Assembly: GCA_963924555.1 (NCBI GenBank)
Contig: OZ004597.1
Span: forward strand, 2,684,404-2,748,403
Source of the DNA: Crambe crambe
Taxonomy: Eukaryota > Porifera > Demospongiae > Poecilosclerida > Crambeidae
Direction of reading: 5' to 3'
Length of the DNA: 64,000 bases
Positions within the stretch are counted from its first letter, which is position 1. The number at the start of each line of letters is the position of its first letter. Of this stretch, positions 44,164 through 55,666 are shown in pieces. The position numbers and the translations under genes are program-made. Below the pieces are notes generated by a model. That model was not told the DNA's origin. It ran no database searches and saw only the letters and a program-made list of their open reading frames with translations.

Positions 44164-44318
44164 CAGCAGATTGCAGTGATCTTGCAACATGAAATCCAGA
44201 ACAGCAAAACCAAAATTTACATAGCCTCCTTTCAAATGACTTCTACTTGAAAGGAGGCTATGTAAATTTTGGTTTTGCAGTTTTGGATTTCCTGTTGCAA
44301 GATTACTGCAATCTGCTG
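44164..44318. mobile_element. Tc1/mariner-like MITE, near-perfect hairpin
   Basis: 155 bp with arms of about 70 bp that are almost exact reverse complements (left end CAGCAGATTGCAGTGATCTT) around a loop of about 12 bp. Flanked by TA on both sides (44162-44163 and 44319-44320), the duplication made by Tc1/mariner elements. No coding capacity. Lies between the ILVBL and PH-protein 3' ends (gap 43849-44633), where I see no gene. Confidence 0.85.
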
Positions 44319-44633
44319 TACCATAGTATTTATTGCGTATCCGCACATCTCACCAAATTCCACACATCCTTTCATTTGACACTACAAGTATGCTATTAAG
44401 TTTTGCATTGCTACATAATCATTTTGTTATTGGTAGTGATGTTCTTTCTTGCTTTAATAATTACTCAGTGGTATGACTTAAACCCCACACACAAAACAAT
44501 ATAACTTCAGAGGTTTTCTAACAAAAAAAAAGTGCTGATCATTACCTGCCGTACTTAATAACTTTAATGTTTGCACACAACAATTTTAAATAAAAAAAGC
44601 ATTTCATGATTTAAAAAATTATTTAATTTTTAT

Positions 44634-47119
44634 TTACATATTGGATAGGTCTAAGCTTGCAATAAGATCAGACTGAACTTCTGCTTGTGAGAAAGTGCGT
44701 GATGGTGCTGACATAAACGTTCCTATAAATAAAGAAAAGAGGGAAAAAATTTGATCACCATGACTACAGTAGCAATAGGGACTAATAATAGATCTCAAAG
44801 TAGCAGCTTTTTGTCAAGTTTAATATGCAAACCTTCTTTTAAATCTTGGAGGTAAGATGTATCATCGTCATCATCAAGTTGAAGAGACTCTCTCTGTTGC
44901 AAGACCTGATGTTGCTGTTCTTCATCGTCAGATTCCTCCTCATTATCAAGATCAACAAGGAACCCACCACCATTTGGAATGAGAGAAGTATCCCCAAACA
45001 CGGATCTTGGGCTTGTGGGACTTGCAATGTTATCATCTCCACTACCATGAGCCTCAGCTTGAGCCTACAGAAGTAATATACATGGCATTTGATCTATTTT
45101 TGACATCTGCATAATTATTATAGTCACACATTACATTGTGGATAAAATTCCATACCAGTTGTAATGAGATACTAATCTAGAGAGCAGATCAGATTGCAGG
45201 GACCATTTTTGGGGTGGAGGGGAAATAAGCCAGAGCCAGGAGCCAGGGCTAGGGGCTAGGGCTAGGGCTGGGGCTAGAGTTATTGGAGCCTGCTGTACCT
45301 AGAAAGCAGGGTTTCATCTACTGGGGGGTGCAGGGGGGAAGCTTCCCCCCCAAACCCTCAATCTTCCCCCCCCCCCCCCAATTAACCAAATTTCCCCCAA
45401 GGCTACTCCCTTTGGTGACCACAGGTTGTTACATGTAGTTACCTAAGGACCAATTTGGGATACTAAGTATTTTTGCCTTTGTACGATCGTGCTTTGCGCT
45501 GGAGGGGGCAGCTGTGGCCTAAGGCCATGTGATCGGTGAGCTTAATTCCCCCCCAAGATGAAATTCCTAGATGAAACCCTGGAAAGTGATTGTGGATGGG
45601 AAAACTGACCCACAACTTCAATTTCAGTTTTAATGTGGTTTGTAATTGAAATTAATGGAGGTTACGCACCTTTGATGTGGCTATGATGCGATCGCGATGA
45701 AGTGTGGCAGCTCTCTTGAACTGTTTGAGGGTCTCTAACATTCCCACCCACGATTGCATCTCGTCCTCAGTGGGGGCGGACAAGTAGAAAACTCTGCCCT
45801 GTGTGTGGACCTCAAACATATGAGGCTGCTGGCATCTATGTATGTGATATGTATATCCATCAGTGCATGTACAGTGAAACAGACCACACCTACCTTCCGT
45901 GACAGAGCTGAACTCTCTCAATTTTCTCAATTGGCAGTGTCTGTATGGGCTAAAAAAAAAAAGGGTAGAGATATACTGTAATTATGGTTAGAGAATTCTA
46001 CTGACTCACCTGTTCTGTTTTATAGTAGGAGAGACCATCTGTGTTGAGGACGAATAGTCGCTTCTTCCAGCTCTTTACTTTCCCTCCCTGTTTCACCAGA
46101 AACCCTTGCTTATGTACAAAGTTGCTGCTCATGTCCTGCAAATTTATGTTATAAAATGAAAGCAATCCATGCCATCCCTACTTCCAGAGACTCTCTGATA
46201 CTGTAGGTCAAATATTTGCTATCACAAGAGACCAATGTTATCCTGGTTTTCGGTAATTCGTTTGTACAATGTTAAAGAAAAACAAAAAAAAGAGTGAATA
46301 TTAACATAATTTCTCATAACTGTATACCTTCCCCCAAATCCCACGAACCACCTTTATCCAAAACCATTTTTATCATAACAATACTGCAGTGAGGATTTTA
46401 TTTTACACATATCCACCAGTGAACACCTTAATCCTATGCACATCCACCAGTGAACACCTTTATCCTATACCTATGAAGTTATCCTATATTTATCCACCAG
46501 TGAACATTCTATTTTACACATATCCACCAGTGAACACCTTAATCCTATGCACATCCACCAGTGAACACCTTATCCTATACTTATGCACCAGTGAACACCT
46601 TAATCCTATGCACATCCACCAGTGAACACCTTTATCCTATACTTATGAAGTTATCCTATATTTATCCACCAGTGAATACACGGTATGTGAACACCTCCAC
46701 CTTACATCACACACACATCTGGACACTAGTAGCCACACCCCTCCCCCCTCCCCCTGTTAATCCTTACTGATCCCATGTAGGCTTCATGAAGGGTGGCATC
46801 CTCCGTAGTGGTGCTATAGGCACTGTGTATGCTCACATTGTCCCCCGGCAACGGGGACTCACCTGTACTGCTCTTACTCCGAGACACTTGACGTACCTAC
46901 ACACACACACAACCATAAAAAGGAGAACAGTCTAAAAATTATTTGCTCATTAATGTTATTATTAGATTACTTACGTACATTTATGAGTACTGAGTTACAG
47001 TGTGTTATGCAGCATGTACGACTATAACATTATTACTGCCTTGTAACTAATCTAATCACTGTGTGCTTACAATCAGCAGAATCGGGATCACTTCACACAC
47101 ACAGCAGAATCAGGATCAC

Positions 47120-47194
<75 letters not shown>

Positions 47195-50100
47195 GGTCAC
47201 CTGATAGGGGTGATTTACTATGGCTAGGGACTGGCACATTATGCTTTTTCGCTTCCCTATTATTCTATTCTTTAATTCCAGCTTTATAAAGTCATTATTC
47301 TTTTTTTACTGACCTATTATGCTCGTACCTGATGTCATATGTATTTGAAAGACTACATAAATAGCTATTAGCAGACAAGTTTGGTCAAGCTAGTGTAGGC
47401 ACACATGATAAATACATTCAAGATCAACCATGGAGTTCACTTTCAATAGCCTATTATGCCAGCATTATGCTTCCTGCTCTGATAGCCCTATTATTCCCAA
47501 AACTATGCTGGCAGAATGTGCCAGTCCCTAACTATGGCTCAATATCAAGGGCCATTGTTTACACAGGAGGAAGTGTTTTGGGAAGCTATCATTCACTTCT
47601 ATGTCAGCACACCCTTTATTCAATGCAGGACATCTAGGAAGAGTCAATGTCACATTCAATTGCATGTATAAGGAACCAAGTCCAATGAATAGACAGTGTT
47701 ATGGACTATTACTGGAGATTTTTTTTTTAGCACACGAGACATTTTCTAGCAAGAGGGACTGATTTTCCACACATGTACATAAATTATACACACATACACT
47801 GCACAGCCATCACTTTCACAAATTAAAACATACCCGCTGAGCAAGCCTGTAGTTTTCCAGGGCGAGGGTTTTATTGGTGGCTGATTTTTCCTGGAGCAGC
47901 TGTATCAACGACACCTTCACAGCTGCACTTTCATCTTCCAAGTCACTCAGTCTATTCAATAGAGCTTCCCGGTCACTATTGGATTTAGATTATTAGTTTT
48001 CATTGATGATGATCCTTTACCAGGCGAAAATTTTACCTGGAGAGAGCATCCAACTTTCTGCGCATTTCAGCTGCTCTTTTGATCTCTCCAGTGGCAATGG
48101 TGAGGTCCTGCATGGCAAGAGTCAGCTGCAGGTCTTTGTTCTCCAAGTCCCCCAGGATTTCGTGGAGGGATTGTCTAACCTGTACATAACACACATGGCA
48201 CACATGTAAGGTCTGGTCCCACTACAACGATGAAATAACCAACTAGAAAGAGCATGTTTTGAGTGTTATTACAATTACAGCATGAATAATGCAAAATTTT
48301 CATAAATTGATGCATGATTATTATATTTTCAAAACCACGAGATCCATAAAAATTTCATTTCCCACAACCTATCAGGGACTTTCAGGACACTGTTAATCAG
48401 GACACTGTTAATCAGGACATCTACAGGTCCCATATCTGCTGTAATCTCTATACAGTATAAAGTGAGCATTTTGTTCTTGGATCAATCTGCATACCATTTG
48501 CTCCCTTTGATGACAAATTTGCTTTTAATTGCCTTGGATTAATTGACTATTCCTGAAAGGAGGAGCTCCCTTTGATGACAAATTTGCATGAACAAATTTG
48601 CTTTTAATTGCCTTGGATTAATTGACTATTCCTGAAAGGAGGAGTTGTTTGCTATAATCATAGCAACAGTAAAACTACACTCAACCAAAGCATACAAACT
48701 TGTTTTGCAATAGCAACATGGGGCAAATAAGCAAACTTTTCATAGTTTTTTTCCCATAACCCACTTCTGATAAACAAAAACAGTACAATGATTAATTCAT
48801 AAACCTCTTATTGAGTAAGCAACTCAGTGCGTGTAGCTTAGTTAGTTATACAGCACGGGCCCAATCAAAGTGACCGTACCCTTACATAAAGAGACATGAC
48901 TTCATTGTGAAAGTTAATACCAGATGCTGGTCTTAGAGGTGATCTGGTATAAGTAACAGGTTTTAACATTCCCTTCCTTTTGCACACTACACATGCTGTT
49001 ATAGAGGGTAAAATTGGCTTCCCAGTAGCGAGAGTGGACAATATGAGAGAAGGCAGATGGAGGAAGCATCCTTCCCCCAGCAATGGTCCCTCCGGCCATG
49101 CTATGAGTCTCTTTATACACAATCATGCTTTCCTTACTGTAGTGTTGTCTTCTTGCAGATTATCGATGGTCTCCAGCAATCTATAGCGTTCTTCCTCCAG
49201 AGTTGCTATCTTGGACATCACTACCTTGACGTCGTTATCCGAATAAGTACTCACAGAACTCAGAATAGACCCTGCTCGATGTAAATTCTCCCCTGTACTC
49301 ATAGGGGCACCATCGTCATTCACCTTCTTTGTTTTTGAATTCTGATTTTGTGGTGGGGAGCCATTCTCAACATCCTCAGTCACATGATTAAAGCCTTTAT
49401 TCACAGCATCTTTTGCTTTGGTCACATGATCAGGTATATTTTCCTTGTAGATGGTAACGAAGCCATTATCAGAGTCATTTTCAGACTGGTGGGAATCACT
49501 AGAAGATGTCAGTTCACATGAGTACTCCAAGTTGGGAGCACTAGGTGATCGAGTGAGCATCCTCCTCTTTCTCATGGTCTCAGCAAGCTTCATCTCTGAT
49601 ATCGACTGGAGGGAAGGCTTATAGCCACTTGCAGCTGTTGATGTCCCTGTGACACGCCTTGGGAGGTTTGTCCCCCCGGCAGTGGTGGGGGAGGTGGAGG
49701 GGGAGTAAGTTGGTGACCTCTTGTTGGGTAAAGTGGAGAGATTGTTACTTCTGAAGCACGCTGCAGCCAGTTGCTGGCATAATTCGATTGCTCCCTCCAA
49801 GTGCAGGTTCAGTTCCTTCAGGTCCTTGGAAGATTGCGAGGAAGCTTTAGTTAACTTTTCTGCAGTTGGGGCAGGCTCTTCACGGTTTGGGTACATGTTT
49901 TTGGCGATATCACGCTGTTCTTTGATACTAGCAGCTGCTAGTGCTGAGCGATCACTCACAAACATTGATTGCCGGTTTTTCGGTATCTTGGAAGAAGGGG
50001 GGATGGATGGAGATGAATCTATCGCCTTCTCTTCTGATGTTGCGGTACCTGTAGAAGCAGAAGGTTCAGTCTCGAGTCTGAATTCCAAAGCCATGGCAGC

Positions 50101-50631
50101 ATTCCTGACTTGAATGAGGTAAGCTAGTATTCTGCTATAGTTTCTGGTGAGTCCACTGACACCAATCTCCCACATGGCCAGTTGGCGATTCAACTCGCTG
50201 CAGTTCTCACAGCCGCCATTGGTCTTCCTCCCTTCCTGCATCACCAGACTCAGCTTCGTACTGGCCATGTCCACGTTCACAGGAGAGGTAGGCAGAGGGG
50301 ACACACTGGCCCGTTCCCCCATACTGTGCAGTTTGTGACTCAAATCAGAAAACTGTCGTTTCAATGGTGAGTGGGATCTCGAGGATGATGAAGAGGACTT
50401 CGAATCAACAGGACTCTTCGTTCCCTCTTCTACCTCTGAGGAGTGACCATTAGTATTAATTGTCCTGTTCGATTTTTTCTCTTGGGCGAGTTCTCTCTCT
50501 TCCTGTTGCTCATTTTGAATAGCTACATTGATATAAGGGTGAGGTGGCTTGTCACTCAGGTGTGAAGGGGATGATTCAGGAAATGGACCAATGTTGACGT
50601 AACTCCGTGGACGAGCTGATTGTGTTGCCAT
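44634..50631 (-). CDS. Coiled-coil and PH-domain protein, not identified
   Basis: Nine exons (49138-50631, 48037-48179, 47834-47975, 46768-46896, 46010-46135, 45894-45949, 45670-45835, 44833-45064, 44634-44722) with matching phases, 858 residues, stop TAA with an overlapping AATAAA. Residues 1-470 are mostly disordered and Ser/Pro-rich, with two helical islands (CENCSELNRQLAMWEIG.. and LNLHLEGAIELCQQLAAAC). Residues 470-600 are heptad-rich coiled coil (KIATLEEERYRLLETIDNLQ, then LGDLENKDLQLTLAMQDLTI). A PH domain at about 637-745 starts HKQGFLVKQGGKVKSWKKRL, which fits the basic K-x-K-x-R signature of PI(3,4)P2/PI(3,4,5)P3-binding PH domains, and ends MQSWVGMLETL. The tail is Asp/Glu-rich. 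Likely a phosphoinositide-recruited scaffold; I do not recognise an orthologue. Confidence 0.88.
45307..45581. mobile_element. hAT-like non-autonomous element
   Basis: Ends are exact 14-bp inverted repeats CAGGGTTTCATCTA (45307-45320) and its complement (45568-45581). CAGGG starts are usual for hAT transposons. Immediate flanks share GAAAG on both sides, shorter than the usual 8-bp duplication. The interior contains C-runs and no open frame. Intronic in the PH-protein gene. Confidence 0.6.
46400..46690. repeat. Minisatellite with CATCCACCAGTGAACACCTT core
   Basis: About ten imperfect units of 30-35 bp in the PH-protein intron 46136-46767. Confidence 0.9.
47123..47192. repeat. (CA)35 microsatellite
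   Basis: Perfect dinucleotide array in the PH-protein intron 46897-47833, not adjacent to either splice site. Confidence 0.97.
48370..48422. repeat. Short AATCAGGACACTGTT array
   Basis: Three copies of the same core as the 30779 and 37545 minisatellites, in PH-protein intron 48180-49137. A further direct repeat of about 70 bp follows at about 48504-48645. Confidence 0.8.
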
Positions 50632-50746
50632 GTGGTGATCTCAGTGGACGGGGGAGTTATGGTAGTATTGAGTGTGGCAATCTAGCATACCCTATGATCA
50701 GTGAGAAAATATTATATTGCAGTCACTAGTAGAAAATACAGTATTC

Positions 50747-50985
50747 CTAATGGTTGGGTTATTCGGGTTATTCCTAATGGTTAGGTTATTCCTAACGGTT
50801 GGGTTATTCCTAACGGTTGGGTTATTCCTAACGGTTGGGTTATTCCTAACGGTTGGGTTATTCCTAACGGTTGGGTTATTCCTAATGGTTAGGTTATTCC
50901 TAATGGTTAGGTTATTCCTAACGGTTGGGTTATTCCTAACGGTTGGGTTATTCCTAACAGTTGGGTTATTCCTAATGGTTGGGTT
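50747..50985. repeat. Minisatellite, 18-bp unit, about 13 copies
   Basis: Units of GGTTATTCCTAACGGTTG with a T/C and G/A variant, starting 115 bp upstream of the PH-protein ATG, so in its promoter or leader. Confidence 0.95.
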
Positions 50986-51839
50986 ACACTGAGAGCTGAT
51001 TGTCAGGGGCAGTTAGAATAACAAGACAAATGTCCAGGAAATTTGGCTAGTCATTTTCCTGTCTTCCATATCACAGCCTTCTTTAGCTTGGGCCCAATCT
51101 CTTCTCTTCTTTCCTGCTCTCATTTCAGGAGACAAGAGTCATGGAGAACTCCTCCCGATAATAGTTACAGCATTGGTTGCTTTGCTTCATGCACTGATCC
51201 TAATGACCACTTCCCCCCACGTTTCCTTCATGTCCTTCTTGGGTCTGACACTATTTACAGGAAAGAAGTAGAGCAGGTGCATTGAAATTAGTGCTAGGCT
51301 GTGATGTGTTATTATAATTGGTCCTGTGTCTACATGAGACGGGGAGGGGGTGGGGATGGGATGACTACTACGCTCGGTCAGATGGTGTAACATAATATAT
51401 GTATTAATAACATTAAAAGGTCCAGTGTCTAACTAAAAAGTGCATTCAGGTTTAAAGAGATTGATGATCAAAATGGGGGTGAATGTCAACATGTCTCCAC
51501 AATATGTGTACATAAGATTGAGTTGTCAACTGACTGGAACTAAACTTCAATCATGTGATCAGTTAGACACACAGACACTATGGACCGTCGCATGCAGGTC
51601 TGTCTGGAGACAGCTTGGGCAAACAGAGGTGCTGCTAGTGTATGCATACAAGTGAACCTTTCAAGCTAGACAAACACTATTGTTGTTGTTGATATTATAA
51701 AAGTGTGCGTGTGTGTGTGTGCGCGAGAGAGAGAGAGAGAGTTGAGCTGCATTTCTGCACAATCACGCAATTTGAGGTGTTGCTAGTAGTATGTATACAA
51801 GTGAACCTTTCAAGCTAGACAAACATTGATATTATAAGA

Positions 51840-51955
<116 letters not shown>

Positions 51956-52445
51956 ATGAATTGAGCTGCAATCACGCAGTTTACCCCTTGGGAAATTCTA
52001 CTCTGATATATAAACAATGAGGAAGGGAAGGGGTGTAAACATGACAGAACACACACACAATGCTCAGAGAATGGACCATCAATTAGGAAACTCCACAAGA
52101 GCAAAAATAAGTGGCTGAATGGAGTACTCCACTAGAACCATAATTCATATAACTTAGAGTGTCTGCATGGCCACATGTACTGCTATGGGAGACATATATA
52201 TACCTCATACCCGGGACTGAAATCCCTGAAACTATTCACCAGTTCAAACCCCTGAGCATTATGGTCAGTTCAAAAGGTATTCTCTAATAATTATCCTCCT
52301 CATAATATTACCTTCTTACTCTATAATTAGAACACTATATCATTATAATCTTCTGAGAGTACCACCCCTATAATTAGATACTTGATTTGCACACCACATC
52401 CTGGTAGGATATTAATATTTTAGAAGCAACCCATCCTCTGCCCTA

Positions 52446-52680
52446 TAATTAGAACACTACACCATAATTATGAGACCCCTATAATTAGAACACTACATCA
52501 TATGAGACCCCTATAATTAGAACACTACATCATATGAGACCCCTATAATTAGAACACTACATCATGAGACCCCCATAATATGAGACCCCTATAATTAGAA
52601 CACTACATCATATGAGACCCCCATAATATGAGACCAATATAATTAGAATACTAATACGAGTACCACCATATAATTAGAAA
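52446..52680. repeat. Tandem repeat with CCCCTATAATTAGAACACTA core
   Basis: About eight imperfect 30-32-bp units, several containing CATCATATGAGA, in the gap between the PH-protein and WARS2 genes. Confidence 0.9.
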
Positions 52681-55666
52681 ACTAATATTCATTCTTACAC
52701 CACATCCTGTGAAGTCATAGATCATCAAAGTGTCTAGGTTCAGGCCTCATAAAGCTAGCTGACCAGCTCAGAGTAAGCTAGACTTCCACAGTACTGAGTC
52801 AAGTTTAGACTGACTGACTCAGAGGAAACAGAAGGGAAAGTTATCTCAGAGATAAGTTAATGGTCCTTGACTTACATTTTAGACTGATCTGGCCATATTA
52901 GAAGCTTATGTCAAACTTGTTTATTTTTGTTTTTTTTGCATTATCTAACATGAAATATGGTCCTAAAAGAAACTTCAAACAAGTTCTACAGTTGTATAGT
53001 TGTTACTATTCAGCTAGCTGCATGTGTTATGTAAAACTTCTCTAGATACTAGCTTAAAAAATTCTTTTCACATCCGTCTGACGTTTCGGCCTGGTGCTCA
53101 GGCCTTCCTAGGGATACAATTACAAAACTGAAAAACAAAAACAAAAAAAAACAACAACAACACACACATGGTGAAGTGCTTTACTGATTCTGACTGGTTG
53201 TTCAGGATGAAAAGTTGTAATTGTGCTGACATCACTTGCATGGTACTACTTCACATTTCTCTACAAACAAGTTCTGTACATGGATTACACTTCTTTATTC
53301 TGAAACCAGGCTTCCATCATTACTACTCAACATATCAATTAACAAGTGTTAATGGCTTGGAGTTCAGCCCAATAATATGCTGAAAATCAGGTCTATCATA
53401 ATGGGGTATCTGCATGAGACATAAATAATCAAATCATCAAATTGTTGATTGTTTACAAGGGAGAACGTTGACATGAAGATTCCCCTTTGATATATCAGGT
53501 TTCTGGTATACACAGTGTCATTGATCATGTAGACAGTACTGAATCGACCAGTAAAAGACAAGTGGCAACAAAGAAGCCAAATCACGCTTTTTCTTCTAGC
53601 TTAATATTATCAGTCTTCCTGCACAAACAAGGCTAAGTGTGTTTAGGCTGCAGCTAGTACAGATTCCATATGGAAGCTACTGCTGTCTGCCTAGCCCAAA
53701 TGCCTATCCCTATGCCAATAACCCTATGCTGCCGAGGATGGGGGGCTAACCCTAGCCCTAGCTCAATACCCGCCTTCCAAAAAAAGTTTGCAAGACAAAC
53801 TTGAGATCTCTGGCGTTCTCTCCAGGGCTTACCCACACATCAAAGGCATTCTATCAACCACATCAATGGGTTAAAAAACATTCTTCTGGTCACATCAAAA
53901 GGGAAGATTTGTGCACAATGGTCTACATACTGAGAATAGCCATCAGCTGTTTTCAGAATCACAGCCCTGTTCATAATAATATAGCTGAGGGTTTAAAGTT
54001 CAAAGGCTTCAAGTTTTGGTCAACTGATGTTACTTTGAACTCTTGTTTACACTGGTTGAAAAATTCAAAAAGAAGCATCTTGTGGTCAGGATTTCCTTCT
54101 TCAAAATAGTTACAACAAGCTCTTACAGTGAATTGTTAGTTGGTTGTCCAAATGTAAAGCACAAATTGACTGCAATAAAACTTGCATCCATTGAGGAAAA
54201 GCCACACATCTATTCAGGAACAGCCTCAAGTTTACACAGCTCTTTTAGATTTTGCATCTTACATTGGACAACCAACTTGCAATTCACTGTATACAGTAGT
54301 TTGCAGAACAGTTGTCATGCATCAGGCAGGGATAGGTGGTGGCTTTGAAGTATGTTTTCATAGCCCTAGCCACTAGCTACTCCAGAGCCGCTGCCTATCT
54401 CTGCCTGATGCACGACAACTGTTCTGCGAACTACTGTAGTACCATTGACGAGATGATGGTTCAATGGCAGCACTGAAGCGTCATTTGGAAATCAAGAGTA
54501 AACATGCACATGGAAATTATTGATAGAGTAACCATGGTGTGTTATCATGGATACTAATTGCAAATCATTAAATGTTATTTATATTACACACCACATATTG
54601 CGCACATGTATACAGTGTATATGCAGTCAGTAAACTACATACATGCACAGTATACAGGTATATGCAGTCAGTAAACTACATACATGCACAGTATACAGAG
54701 CCATATAAAAGGTCATAGTAACACTTAAAAAGGAGATATAGTTTCAGTCATTGAAGTTGAAATGATGTTTACTTAAGGACTGGTTAGAAAACAGTAATCA
54801 GTAGAAAAGGGGGCAAAATTAGTAGGAGTGGGGAAGGCAGGGAGGGGAAATTCTCATTTTCCAATCTTGGCCCCCCACACCCCCTTAGAAAGGTGCACCA
54901 AGCCAAGTACACTCTCTATAGCCATAGAGATACAAAACAAAGACATGGTAGCCCTTACCATCGGAACATGAGCCATTGCGTCAGCTCTCACTAACAGGAT
55001 GCAATGTTATCAACAAAATTCACTGTACTCACACCACAAAGTGGCTGTTAATTCATGTTTATTTTGCAAGAGCATCAACTATGTGTGTGAGTGCGTGTGT
55101 GCTAGGAGATGGTGTTCAGCTAGTCTTAGTTGAAAGTGACATCTTGACCCATGGGGTGATTAAAACTTAAGAGTTTAACTCCCTATCAGTCCACATATAT
55201 TATACTGGGACCCATAGTAGTTTGCATTGTACAGCAACATGCATACAAGCTATCAATTGTCCTTCTAGTAGTAAAGTTCATAGGCACTAGCTAGCTAGCT
55301 ATCTGGCTGGAAGTATCCAACAAGTAGCTACTTACCTCGTACTTCAGGCAGGGGAGTTGATTATAAGCTTAATATGTCCTGCATCTAGTGCTGAGCTTCT
55401 TCAGTGTACTGACGTGAATTCTGATCCTTTGCAATGCACTGCTCAGTAAATGGTGGCGCAGCAGCAGGATGTGAACTACGCCCCTTAATTAAGGGATTGG
55501 TAAAGATCGCTAATATAAGGCAAAGCGGGGCTATTCCGAACTCTACAGCATTTTGTCATAGAGGCGCTAAGTGGATTGTAGGCGCTTGGCTTTCTAAGTG
55601 CTTGTGGTAGGCATTATACAGCCTCCTATGTATGCAGCTGCAATATCTTAGTGAATCAAAGTACAA
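52681..55666. other. Intergenic gap, inverted repeats but no gene
   Basis: No frame here shows splice-consistent coding sequence or a recognisable domain. Contains the inverted repeats at 54126-54440, a direct repeat of about 43 bp at about 54607-54698, and the WARS2 promoter. Confidence 0.5.
54126..54440. repeat. Two adjacent inverted-repeat pairs
   Basis: 54126-54158 pairs with 54259-54291 (shared GTTGGTTGTCCAA in one and its complement in the other), and 54290-54336 pairs with 54394-54440 (shared GAACAGTTGTC.TGCATCAGGC). The second pair begins where the first ends. Probably one or two MITE-like elements. Confidence 0.7.
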
